A stretch of 24,938 bases of DNA, from the NCBI GenBank assembly GCA_031419835.1, contig JANOLP010000128.1, forward strand, positions 1 through 24,938, in the 5' to 3' direction. Every line of letters starts with the position of its first letter. Position 1 is the first letter of the stretch. This document shows positions 1 through 7,917 of this stretch, one piece after another. Origin of the DNA: JALYOK01 sp031419835 (GTDB taxonomy: Bacteria > Pseudomonadota > Gammaproteobacteria > Burkholderiales > JALYOK01). Below the pieces are notes generated by a model. It was not told where the DNA came from. It ran no database searches and saw only the letters and a program-made list of their open reading frames with translations. The position numbers and the translations under genes were made by a program.

Positions 1-1
1 G

Positions 2-851
2 CTCGGCCACCGCGGCCTGCGCGGCGGGCTCGCCTATTCCGATTTGCGTTACAAGATCGGCGATCCGTTCGAGGCGCTCGATGCCAGTGGCGATGCAAAA
101 GTGACCAGCGCCTATCTAGCCTATCCGTTCATCCGTAGCCGCAACGCCAATCTCTACGGACAACTGGCTTACGACGGCAAACGTTTGGTGGATAGCAATT
201 TGGTGAACTTCGGCGCCGTCGATATTGAGAAAAAACTCAACAGCGTGACTTGGGCGCTGACCGGCGATGGCCAAGATCGCCTGTTACACGGCGCGCACTC
301 GCTACGGCATTGCGATCAGCGCCGGCGATCTGAAAATTCAAAGCGCCGGCGCGCGCGCCGATGACGACGCGAATCTGCGCACCCATGGCAGCTTCAGCAA
401 AGTTTATTTGAACGTCGAACGCGATCAGCGCATCGGCGAAACCTGGACCCTTCACGCTTCGGCCTCGGCGCAAGAAAGCAACAAAAATCTCGATGGCAGC
501 GAGGAATTTGCGCTTGCCGGCCCGCACGGCTTGCGCGCCTATGCGCAAGGCTATTTGAGCGGCGATCGCGGTTATCTTGCTACGCTCGAGGTGCGCAAAA
601 CGTTTGAGCGCGCGCAGTGGTTGCAACTGCTGGCGTTTTTTGACCACGGTGGTGTGCGCATCGATCGCGACCCCTTGCCGAGCAATGACGACAACAATCG
701 CACGCTCAACGGCGCTGGATTTGGCTTCACGGCTGCGCTGCCGAATAATTTTGCGCTGCGTTTACACCATGCCTGGCGACTGAACGCCGACGAGGTCGCT
801 AAGCGTGAAGCGCGCCATCAAACTTGGTTTCAAGCGGTGAAGTATTTTTAG
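2..851 (+). pseudogene. TpsB/ShlB-FhaC-type outer-membrane transporter, C-terminal part, frameshifted
   Basis: This is the C-terminal half of a two-partner-secretion transporter, an outer-membrane beta-barrel that exports a large TpsA adhesin or haemolysin. The 5' end lies outside the window. From base 2 one frame reads as barrel sequence (for example RGLRGGLAYSDLRYKIGD and SVTWALTGDGQDRL) up to about base 290. The reading then continues in the next frame as TRYGIAISAGDLKIQ and runs to the stop at 849-851. Restoring one GC dinucleotide in the GCGCGC run near 289-294 joins the two parts as HGARTRYGIA. The lesion is therefore best read as a 2-base deletion. The protein ends in phenylalanine, as barrels assembled by the BAM complex usually do. 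The TpsA-like gene follows on the same strand, which is the usual TPS order. It is called a pseudogene because the frames are broken; a sequencing error cannot be excluded. Confidence 0.8.
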
Positions 852-923
852 ATGATGAATTCAACGGCCACGATGCCTAACCGTGTTGCGAGATTTTTCG
901 ATAGCGCGCTGCCATTCCTAGGC

Positions 924-1004
924 TGTCATTCCCGCGAAAGCGGGAATCCATTTAGCCGTGGCGAAGGATACGCCGTATGGATTCCCGCCTTCGCGGGAAT
1001 GACA
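924..1004. repeat. Palindromic intergenic element, family A, copy 1
   Basis: An inverted repeat of about 81 bp begins TGTCATTCCCGCG and ends CGCGGGAATGACA. Each arm also holds a short hairpin of the form CCCGC-loop-GCGGG. The arms are complementary over about 28 bp except for one A/G difference. The centre is a short unrelated loop. The element lies between the tpsB and tpsA remnants. Further copies are at 6145, 17990 and 24263. Confidence 0.9.
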
Positions 1005-1041
1005 ATCGGTGTTTTTCCATTCACTGCCTAAATAGCCGATT

Positions 1042-2263
1042 ATGAAAATAAAACGCGCCGCAACCCGCATCCATACTGCCTCTCAGGCCTATCCTCGCCT
1101 GAAGCCGCTCACACTGGCGCTCTTCAGCATGGCACCATGGAATGTCGCTCCGGTATTGGCTGCGGACGGCGGTCAGATCATAAATGGCCAAGGCAATATT
1201 CAAACAAACCAGCAAACGACCACGATCAATCAACAGTCGAATACGCTGATTTTGAACTGGAACAATTTCAATATTGCGCCGAATGAACGCGTGCAATTTT
1301 TGCAACCTTCATCGTCGTCGATTGCGTTGAATCGCGTGTTGTCGAACGATCCCACGGGGATCTTCGGTCAGCTGTTGGCGAACGGCCAAATCTTTTTGAT
1401 CAACCCGAACGGCATTACCTTCGGGGCCATTGCGCAGATTAACGTCGGCGGTTTAGTCGCAAGCACGCTGGATATTTCCGACACGGATTTTTTAAGCGGC
1501 GCGGCGTCGGGCAAATTCACATTCTCCGGCGCGGGCAATGGCCGCATCGTCAATCACGGCACAATTAGCGCCAATAACGGCGGTTATGTCGCGCTGATCG
1601 GCAAACAAGTCAGCAACCAAGGTTCGCTCAACGCGCCGCGAGGAACGGTGGCATTAGCGGCGGGCGAGCGCGTGACGCTGTCTCATGTCAGTGGCCTGCT
1701 GAATGTCAGCGTCGAAGCGGCGGCGCTCGACGCATTGGTCGAAAACAAGCAAGCGATTCGCGCTGACGGCGGCCAAGTGATCTTGAGTGCGAAAGCCGCT
1801 AACGCGTTACTCAATACCGTCGTCAATCAAACCGGCATCATCGAAGCGCGCAGTATCGAAAACAAAAACGGCCGAATATTTTTGAGTGGTGGGCCAAGCG
1901 GTGTAGTGAATGTCTCCGGCAGGGTCGACGTAAGCGGCGAACGCGGCGGCGCGGTAACCATCACCGGCGAAAATATCGCGCTCAATAGAGGCGCCTCAAT
2001 CGACGCATCCGGCGCGGCGGGTGGCGGTACCGTGCTGGTGGGCGGCGACTCAAGGCGGCGGCGACACGCCCCGCGCAAACGCGCTGTGGATGGACGCCAC
2101 AGCCAACATTGCCGCGAACGCCACGCAGGACGGGCGTGGTGGCAAGGTCATTCTGTGGAGCGATGACGCAACGCGCGCCTACGGCAGCATCAGCGCAACG
2201 GGCAATCAGGCCGGCGGCTTGGTGGAATCGTCGGGACATTATTTGGACGTCGCCGGCATTTGA
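1042..2263 (+). pseudogene. TpsA filamentous-haemagglutinin N-terminal region, frameshifted and truncated
   Basis: This is the partner of the upstream transporter. It begins with a basic N-terminus and a long signal peptide ending near VLAADGG. A TPS/haemagglutination-activity domain follows, with typical motifs (LILNWNNFNIAPNE, LINPNGITFG, and repeats such as GRIVNHGTISANNGGYVAL). The frame from 1042 stays coding-like through GGGTVLVGGD (about base 2050). It then runs into Arg-rich nonsense, while the next frame gives QGGGDTPRANALWMDA and continues the family sequence to VAGI and a stop at 2261-2263. The family usually has GGDYQG here, so a 2-base loss within the Tyr codon fits. TpsA proteins usually run to many hundreds or thousands of residues. 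This one stops after about 406 codons, and no haemagglutinin repeats follow. The gene is therefore both frameshifted and cut short. No good ribosome-binding site is visible before the ATG. Confidence 0.85.
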
Positions 2264-2683
2264 GCGAGGCCCGATATTCTGGACGGGCAAGTTGATGAGT
2301 TTACGGCGGCATGAAATTACCCGAGGGTTTAGCGATGCAAGAAGTTGAACTTCAAAAGCTGCGCCGCCGATTGGGCATCACCGGCGATCCTATGCATCGC
2401 TATATTTGGTGGCGTTGATTCTTGATATGCCCCAAGAGCCAATAGGGGCGCGCCTCTCAGGGCATGCATTGCCAATAGCCTAAGACTAGCCGCGCTCATT
2501 GATGTTTTCGCATAGGAGGGAATTTAGTAAGCTTCGCGTAGATAAGTTACGGCTTTCTTGTCAACAGCGCCCGCCCTCACCCCAACCCGCTCCCGCCAAG
2601 GCGGGAGCGGGCGTGTCCCCTCGCCCCGCTTGCGGGGAGGGTGAGGGGTAAGCGGCCTCTCAGTTACACGATAATTCAATAGT
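2264..2683. other. Gene-free stretch after the truncated TpsA
   Basis: No convincing gene is visible in these 420 bases. A 35-codon reading frame at 2311-2418 (starts MKLPEGLAMQE, ends RYIWWR) has no recognised family and no ribosome-binding site. It could be debris of a lost gene. An AGGAGGG at 2514-2520 has no start codon at a useful distance. The 3' part holds the GC-rich palindrome at 2574-2648. The sequence between the TpsA stop and about 2570 probably replaced the missing 3' end of that gene. Confidence 0.5.
2574..2648. repeat. GC-rich palindromic element, family C, copy 1
   Basis: The element begins CCCTCACCCC and ends GGGTGAGGGG. Inside is a perfect 12-bp stem, CCCGCTCCCGCC paired with its complement across a 2-base loop at 2586-2611. 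A second hairpin, CCCCGC-TT-GCGGGG, lies near the right end. It lies 35 bases upstream of the methyltransferase start. Related copies are at 10648 and 21552. Confidence 0.85.
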
Positions 2684-4237
2684 ATGACCACGGAATCAAT
2701 CAGCAGCTACGACGACGTTCCCTATCAATCGAATCCTTTTGCGCAATCGCAACCGGAACGGCTCGCCGTCGTCGCAAAATTATTTGGCTTACAACCGGTA
2801 TTGCCGTCGAAAGCGAAGGTCCTTGAACTAGGCTGCGCGAGCGGCGGCAATTTGATTCCGTTGGCGGCGCGGTATCCTCGCACGAGATTTTACGGCATCG
2901 ATTTTTCCGCGCGCCAAGTCAGCGTCGCAGAGAAACAAATCGCTGCATTGGCGCTCGACAATATTCGCATCGAAAGCGCCGATATCACCACCTTCGCGCC
3001 GCGCGAAACATTCGATTACATCATTTGCCACGGCGTTTACAGTTGGGTGCCGGAGGCCACACGCGCGGCAATCCTGCGAATTTGCCGTGAGGCGCTGACG
3101 GAACAAGGCGTCGCCTACATCAGCTACAACACCTATCCCGGCTGGCGTTTGCGCCAAGTGGTAGGCGAAGCCATGTTATTTCACGCCGGCGACCACGCCG
3201 ATACGACGCAGCGGCTAACGCAAGGCCGCGCGTTTTTGCAGTTCATGCAACAAGCGAGCGACCCGGCGAGCATTTTCGGTCAGATGCTGAAGATCGAGTC
3301 GGACATGATCGCGAATTTTCGCGACGATTATGTTTTGCACGAACATCTGGAGCAGCACAATCATCCGTGTTATTTCAAAGATTTCATGGCGCAGGCCGAT
3401 GCCCATCGACTCGGTTATCTCGGCGAAGCGAATTTCGTCGAGATGTTGCCGCAGCATTTCACGCCCGATGTGCAACGCACGCTGGAACAAGCTTCCGGCG
3501 GCAATATTATTCTGACTGAGCAGTACATGGATTTTTTGCGCAATCGCTATTTCCGCCAAACGCTGCTGGTGCATGCTGAGCGACTGGGTGACGTTCGGCG
3601 CAACATTCGCGCCGAGCTGTTCACCACGTTTCAGTTGAGCGCCAATATCAAAACCCAGCGCGACGTCGATGTCTCATCGTTGACCATTGCCACATTCGAA
3701 TCGGCCCATGGCCGTAGTATGGATGTCACCGAACCGATCATCAAAGCTGCGCTCATAATTCTGGGGCAACGCTTTCCGAAAACGATCGATTTCGAAGCAT
3801 TATTCGCGGCCGCACGCGCGCATTCGAACACCAATGAATTGCAACGAATCACATTGCTCAACGCCCTCCAGGCGCTCGCGCTTAACGGAATACTGGACTT
3901 ACAGGTTGAACCACTGGATTTTGCAGGGACTTCGCGGCCGCAGCCGCAGGCATTTGCGCCGGCGCGGGAACAGGTTCGATCCGGCGTGAGCGCGACGAAC
4001 CAACGTCATGAGCAAGTGACACTTAATCCATTTCAAGTGGCATTGCTGGCGCTTTTGGATGGCAAATTGGGTATCACTGAGATCGAAAAGTCGCTGGTCG
4101 AGGAATGTGTTGCCGGCAAAATCGGCCTGCAGCGAGAGGGTATGGCGATCCGCGATAGGGAAAGTATCGCTGGAATAATGCCGGGTTTGGTGCGGGAAAA
4201 ATTGCGCCTACTGGAACTAGCAGCGCTGTTGATCTAA
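2684..4237 (+). CDS. SAM-dependent methyltransferase with methyltransferase regulatory domain
   Basis: A 517-residue cytoplasmic protein. The N-terminal half is a class I methyltransferase: motif I VLELGCASGGN at residues 46-56, an acidic residue after strand 2 (GIDFS, Asp73), ESADITTF around 98-104, and DYIICHGVYSWV at 111-122. The stretch SYNTYPGWRLRQ (147-158) introduces the predicted regulatory domain (PF10119-like) found in this bacterial family. The C-terminal 200 residues are helical and end in a winged-helix-like region. The substrate is unknown; members have been annotated only by domain. The ATG at 2684 is chosen because the fold begins soon after it, although no Shine-Dalgarno is visible. 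A GATAAT 11 bases upstream of the ATG could be a -10 element, but no good -35 is seen. The stop overlaps the stop of the convergent lipoprotein gene by a few bases, so the two genes meet tail to tail with no room for a separate terminator. Confidence 0.85.
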   Translation: MTTESISSYDDVPYQSNPFAQSQPERLAVVAKLFGLQPVLPSKAKVLELGCASGGNLIPLAARYPRTRFYGIDFSARQVSVAEKQIAALALDNIRIESADITTFAPRETFDYIICHGVYSWVPEATRAAILRICREALTEQGVAYISYNTYPGWRLRQVVGEAMLFHAGDHADTTQRLTQGRAFLQFMQQASDPASIFGQMLKIESDMIANFRDDYVLHEHLEQHNHPCYFKDFMAQADAHRLGYLGEANFVEMLPQHFTPDVQRTLEQASGGNIILTEQYMDFLRNRYFRQTLLVHAERLGDVRRNIRAELFTTFQLSANIKTQRDVDVSSLTIATFESAHGRSMDVTEPIIKAALIILGQRFPKTIDFEALFAAARAHSNTNELQRITLLNALQALALNGILDLQVEPLDFAGTSRPQPQAFAPAREQVRSGVSATNQRHEQVTLNPFQVALLALLDGKLGITEIEKSLVEECVAGKIGLQREGMAIRDRESIAGIMPGLVREKLRLLELAALLI

Positions 4238-4731
4238 AGAGTCCTGTCCGCTCTTACTAACCGAGGCGGTAATTCCGTACGGCGATTCGACAAGCGGTTT
4301 AACATCGCCGCGACGAGATTGTTGACGACTTCCGGCACACTTTGCGCCTGGTGCCCACTGCTATTTTGCCAGTTAGACGACACCAGCACCGTTTTGGAAT
4401 CCACGTCGACCAACTCCATGTTGAGCTTGCCCAGGTAGGTCAAGCCGTTGCGCTTCCAGGCGTCCTGAAAACGAGCCGTCAAAGTGCCGGCGCCCTGAGT
4501 GGCTGGATTGACGCGGGTCTTGAAGCCATGTTGCTGCAAAGCCGCTTCCAGTGCGGCGCTCACGTCACCGGCTTGATCCGGGGCACTCATAACATTGACC
4601 ACCTGGTAAGTGCGTTCCGGCCCTTTGCTGTTGAGGTCGACGCGACTCGTCGATGCGCAGGCGCAAAGCAATAGCGCACTGGTTACGCCAGTAACGAGTC
4701 GAAAAAAAGTTGAGGGGTTAAATGTTTTCAC
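4234..4731 (-). CDS. Small predicted lipoprotein (DUF4410-like)
   Basis: A 165-residue protein starting at GTG (4731). The N-terminus is a lipoprotein signal: basic start, a hydrophobic stretch (VTGVTSALLL) and the lipobox L-C-A-C with Cys25 as the lipidated residue. The mature part (YQVVNVMSAPDQAGDVSAALEAALQQHGF and later GTLTARFQDAWKRNG) resembles small envelope lipoproteins that carry an alpha/beta fold of the DUF4410 kind. That assignment is tentative and the function is unknown. No ribosome-binding site is visible, and no in-frame ATG precedes the signal sequence. It is convergent with the methyltransferase and divergent from the hydrolase, so it is probably transcribed alone from the promoter near 4775-4802. 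Confidence 0.7.
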   Translation of the reverse strand: MKTFNPSTFFRLVTGVTSALLLCACASTSRVDLNSKGPERTYQVVNVMSAPDQAGDVSAALEAALQQHGFKTRVNPATQGAGTLTARFQDAWKRNGLTYLGKLNMELVDVDSKTVLVSSNWQNSSGHQAQSVPEVVNNLVAAMLNRLSNRRTELPPRLVRADRTL

Positions 4732-4774
4732 AGAAGCTATTATTAGTTATTCGCCAAAATTATTCTGTGAACGA

Positions 4775-4802
4775 TTGTTAAATAATCGGCGCATTGCGTC
4801 AA
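4775..4802 (-). promoter_or_regulatory. Candidate sigma-70 promoter for the lipoprotein gene
   Basis: On the minus strand TTGACG (4797-4802) is followed after 16 bases by TAACAA (4775-4780). The -35 matches 5 of 6 consensus positions and the -10 is weak. The position, 44 bases before the GTG, is suitable. It is seen only by motif and not otherwise supported. Confidence 0.3.
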
Positions 4803-4850
4803 TCGAAAAACGTCGATAACTCGTCAGCCCGACGCTAACTGGTTGAATCC

Positions 4851-4879
4851 TTGGGACTGCAGTAAACTAGCGCTTTAAT
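4851..4879 (+). promoter_or_regulatory. Candidate sigma-70 promoter for the hydrolase gene
   Basis: TTGGGA at 4851-4856 and TTTAAT at 4874-4879 are separated by exactly 17 bases. They match 4 and 5 of 6 consensus positions. An AGGAG ribosome-binding site at 4894-4898 lies 4 bases before the ATG at 4903, so the start is well supported. Confidence 0.5.
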
Positions 4880-4902
4880 AAGACAAAATCGCGAGGAGCC
4901 AG

Positions 4903-6141
4903 ATGGCCGGTCAATACATCTCTGTGAACGCCGCCGACGGCGGATCATTCAAAGCCTATGTCGCCAAACCCGCTCAAGGCAGCGGGCCGGGATTATTGGT
5001 GATCCAAGAAATTTTCGGCGTCAATCAACATATTCGCGATGTCTGCGACCGCTATGCCGAAGAAGGCTATGTCGCCATCGCGCCGGACATTTTCTGGCGC
5101 ATGGAGCCGGGCATAGAGCTTGGCCAAACGGAACAAGATTTCGCCAAAGCCTTTGATTTTTATGGCCGCTTCGATGTTGAAAAAGGTATGTCGGACATTG
5201 CCCAGACCATCAAGGTGTTGCGTGGTTTACCAGAATGCACAGGCAAAGTGGGCTCCGTCGGTTACTGCTTGGGCGGATTTTTATCCTATATGACGGCGTG
5301 CCGCACGGACGTGGACGTCGCGGTTTGCTATTACGGCGTCAGCATCGAAAAAGCGTTGGGCGAAGCGGGCAAGATCAAATGCCCGGTGGTGTTTCATTTT
5401 GCGGAATTAGATAAATTCGCGCCGCCCGCTGCCGTCGAACAAATTCGCAATCAATTTAAGGGCCGACCGGAAATCGAGGTCTATTCCTATCCCGGCGCTG
5501 ATCACGCCTTCAATCGCAACGGCGGCATGCATTATCACAAACCGTCGGCGATGATGGCCTATTCGCGTAGCCTCGCCGCGCTGCGCAAAAGCATGGGCCC
5601 GCATTATGACTTAAGCGCGCTGTGGGACATCCACTGCATGCACGAATTCGGCACCCGCGATGTCGATGCGACGATGAAGACCATGGTCGCCTCGCCGTAT
5701 GTGAATCACATTCCCGACATGACCGGCGGCGTCGGCCACGATCAATTGAAGCGTTTTTACAAACATCATTTCATTCCGACCACGCCGAAAGACACCAAGC
5801 TGGTGCCGATTTCGCGAACCGTCGGCACCGATCGCCTGGTCGACGAAATGCTGTTCTGTTTCACTCACGATATCGAAATCGATTGGATGCTACCCGGCAT
5901 TCCGCCGACCGGGAAATATGTCGAGATTCCGCTGGTCGCGATTGTTTGTTTCCGCGGCGACAAGCTTTACAACGAGCATATTTATTGGGACCAAGCCTCG
6001 GTGCTGGTGCAGATCGGCATCCTCGATCCGAAGGGTTTGCCGGTGGCGGGGATTGAAACGGCGAAGAAATTGGTCGACGAGAGTTTGCCGTCGAATACGT
6101 TGATGACGCGCTGGGCTGAAAGCGAACGTAAGCCGATTTAG
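4903..6141 (+). CDS. Dienelactone hydrolase fused to an NTF2/SnoaL-like domain
   Basis: A 412-residue two-domain protein. Residues 1 to about 230 are a dienelactone hydrolase (carboxymethylenebutenolidase-type alpha/beta hydrolase): QEIFG with Glu36, the nucleophile Cys122 in GYCLGG, Asp170 in ELDKF and His201 in GADHAFN make up the expected Cys-Asp-His triad. Residues from about 235 to 405 (ALWDIHCMHEFGTRDVDATMKTM, LVDEMLFCFTHDIEIDWMLPG, GDKLYNEHIYWDQAS) look like a SnoaL/NTF2-like polyketide-cyclase or ester-metabolism domain. Classical enzymes of the family are about 235 residues long, so the second domain is a true addition. They hydrolyse dienelactone in chlorocatechol breakdown, but many homologues act on other small esters or lactones and the substrate here cannot be read from sequence. 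Start: AGGAG, 4 bases, ATG. It heads the block containing the ABC importer, separated from it by a palindromic repeat. Confidence 0.88.
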   Translation: MAGQYISVNAADGGSFKAYVAKPAQGSGPGLLVIQEIFGVNQHIRDVCDRYAEEGYVAIAPDIFWRMEPGIELGQTEQDFAKAFDFYGRFDVEKGMSDIAQTIKVLRGLPECTGKVGSVGYCLGGFLSYMTACRTDVDVAVCYYGVSIEKALGEAGKIKCPVVFHFAELDKFAPPAAVEQIRNQFKGRPEIEVYSYPGADHAFNRNGGMHYHKPSAMMAYSRSLAALRKSMGPHYDLSALWDIHCMHEFGTRDVDATMKTMVASPYVNHIPDMTGGVGHDQLKRFYKHHFIPTTPKDTKLVPISRTVGTDRLVDEMLFCFTHDIEIDWMLPGIPPTGKYVEIPLVAIVCFRGDKLYNEHIYWDQASVLVQIGILDPKGLPVAGIETAKKLVDESLPSNTLMTRWAESERKPI

Positions 6142-6144
6142 TTC

Positions 6145-6217
6145 GTCGTCCCCGCGAAGGCGGGGACCCAGTGTCGTTAGCGAAAGACGCTGGATTCCCG
6201 CCTGCGCGGGAATGACA
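6145..6217. repeat. Palindromic intergenic element, family A, copy 2 (diverged left arm)
   Basis: The right arm is a standard family A arm (TGGATTCCCGCC ... CGCGGGAATGACA). The left arm reads GTCGTCCCCGCGAAGG and GGACCCAG, differing from the other copies. The arms therefore pair imperfectly. It lies directly after the hydrolase stop and upstream of the binding-protein gene. It could act as an mRNA hairpin between the two. Confidence 0.8.
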
Positions 6218-6270
6218 ATAGAGAAGTGTTACTGCGAAAATTCACAAAACGAGATTTTGAGGAGAACAAC

Positions 6271-7797
6271 ATGAACCCCGTTTCCCGCCGCCACTTTATT
6301 CAAGCGGCCGCCGCAACGCCGCTCCTGGCAACGCTTTCCAGCCAATTGGCATCTGCGCAGGGCAAGCCGCTGACGATCGCTTACAACGTCGCACTGCCAT
6401 CGTGGGACCCAACCGTCGGCTCGTCGGCAGTGAACCCGACCATCCAATCGATTTACAAATCGGTGTTCGATTCTTACATCGATCAAAATCCAGATCTGAC
6501 ATTTAAGCCCGGCATCATCACCAAATGGGGCTGGAACGCCGATAAATCCAAGATCGAACTGGTGCTTCGCGAGAACGCGTTTTGGCACGACGGCTCGCCG
6601 GTGACGCCAGACGATGTGGTGTGGTCGCTGGAGCGCGCGGGCGATCCGAAGAGCGGCAACCCGATTCAGTTTGTCTGGGGAAAAATCGGCAACTTCAAAA
6701 TTGACGGAATGAAAATTACCGCCGACGTGAAAGAGTTCGAACCGACGTTGTTTCCGTGGATGGCGTTTTTGACGGGTTACTTGCTGCCGAAAAAAGCCTA
6801 TACCGCAGCAGGGGCGGAAGGCTGGGAAAGCAAACCTATCGGCTCCGGGCCGTACATGGTCGATAAATTCGAACGCAATTCCTATGTGCGTCTGAAAGCA
6901 TTCCCCAAATACTGGGGACCCAAGCCGGCGTTCGATACGGTAATTTTCAAGTTCGTGCCCGACGCAACCTCGCGTGTCGCCGAACTTGAAAGCAGTCAAA
7001 GCGATTTGACGCTGGAAATTCCCTATGAAGAATACAACCGCCTGACGCAGAAAGGCCTGCCGGGCTCGGTCCATCCGGTGTCCGACATCGGCATGATTTT
7101 CATCACCAACAAAGACATCATGCTCGATGAAAACGTGCGCAAGGCGATGATCCATTCGATCAATAAAGAGGCGATCGTGCAACGTTTGTTACTCGGTTAC
7201 GGCACGGTAATCGACACGCTGCAAGCGCCGCAATACATGGCGTTTGATCCGACCATCAAAACCAAATACGATCCGGCACTCGCAGCAGAACTATTGAAAA
7301 AATCCGGTTACTCGACCACCAAACCGGTGAAATTCACCATCCAAACCACAAGAGGTTTCAAGCCGAAAGATTTCGAAATGATCCAGGCCATCGTCGGCAT
7401 GTGGAAGAAGGTTGGCATTGAAGCAAACATCGAAGTCTACGAAATCGCCAAGCACTATGAGCTACGCGCGCGCCATGGCCTTGCACCAGCAGCGTTCTAC
7501 AACTGGGGCAACTCCATCGGCGATCCATCCACATCGACAGGATTTTCCATGTTCACCCATTCGCCGCACTCGGCATGGAAAAGCAAAGACGTCGACGATC
7601 AGATCGGCCCGCTGTGGGGAGAGAAGGACGAGAAGAAGCGCATTGAGGGTTACAAAAAAGTCGATCGCTATATCGCCGATAAAGGCTTGGTGATTCCCTT
7701 ACTGCAATACCATCAGCCGGTAGTGCATCGCAAGGGTCTGAAGTTCACGCCGCACACGGCTGGGTTTATTTTGCCGCAGGATATTAAGCCCGCTTAA
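6271..7797 (+). CDS. ABC transporter substrate-binding protein, family 5 (peptide/nickel type), Tat-exported
   Basis: A 508-residue periplasmic binding protein of the SBP_bac_5 family. The start at 6271 is chosen because GAGGAG lies 6 bases upstream and the protein then begins with a twin-arginine signal, SRRHFIQ (residues 5-11), followed by a hydrophobic Ala/Leu stretch and an ASA cleavage site near residue 29. An in-frame GTG 45 bases earlier would put a charged extension before the signal and is less likely. Family landmarks are present: the early LRENAFWHDGSPVTPDDVVWSLERA type segment around 105-130, SKPIGSGPYMV in the middle, and a C-terminal RYIADKGLVIPLLQYHQPVV segment. It captures an oligopeptide-like or other solute and delivers it to the permeases encoded downstream. 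The ligand cannot be deduced. Tat export implies that the protein folds, or binds a cofactor, before export. Confidence 0.92.
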   Translation: MNPVSRRHFIQAAAATPLLATLSSQLASAQGKPLTIAYNVALPSWDPTVGSSAVNPTIQSIYKSVFDSYIDQNPDLTFKPGIITKWGWNADKSKIELVLRENAFWHDGSPVTPDDVVWSLERAGDPKSGNPIQFVWGKIGNFKIDGMKITADVKEFEPTLFPWMAFLTGYLLPKKAYTAAGAEGWESKPIGSGPYMVDKFERNSYVRLKAFPKYWGPKPAFDTVIFKFVPDATSRVAELESSQSDLTLEIPYEEYNRLTQKGLPGSVHPVSDIGMIFITNKDIMLDENVRKAMIHSINKEAIVQRLLLGYGTVIDTLQAPQYMAFDPTIKTKYDPALAAELLKKSGYSTTKPVKFTIQTTRGFKPKDFEMIQAIVGMWKKVGIEANIEVYEIAKHYELRARHGLAPAAFYNWGNSIGDPSTSTGFSMFTHSPHSAWKSKDVDDQIGPLWGEKDEKKRIEGYKKVDRYIADKGLVIPLLQYHQPVVHRKGLKFTPHTAGFILPQDIKPA

Positions 7798-7803
7798 CTT
7801 TTC

Positions 7804-7885
7804 TGTCATTGCGAGCGAAGCGAAGCAATCTCGTATTTCAAACGCCTGTCAAGATTGCTTCGTCGCGTTGCTCCTCGCAATGACA
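7804..7885. repeat. Palindromic intergenic element, family B, copy 1
   Basis: The 82-bp inverted repeat begins TGTCATTGCGAGCGAAG and ends CTCGCAATGACA, with AGCAATCTCG and CAAGATTGCT as inner arms. It fills the spacer between the binding-protein and first permease genes. A stable hairpin here could protect upstream mRNA or cause partial termination. A second, split copy lies at 21434. Confidence 0.88.
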
Positions 7886-7917
7886 TGTCAGCTTAATCCC
7901 ACGGGCATGTTCAATTT

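Noticed and set aside
267..2060. Programmed frameshifting in tpsB or tpsA
   Set aside because: No slippery heptamer with a following hairpin was seen at either site, and each break fits a simple 2-base loss.
2514..2520. AGGAGGG that looks like a strong ribosome-binding site
   Set aside because: No ATG, GTG or TTG lies at a usable distance downstream, and no open frame follows.
6229..7182. Long open frame (317 codons) on the minus strand opposite the binding-protein gene
   Set aside because: It is rich in Arg, His and Cys and has no family resemblance. The plus-strand gene is a clear family 5 binding protein, so this is an antisense shadow.
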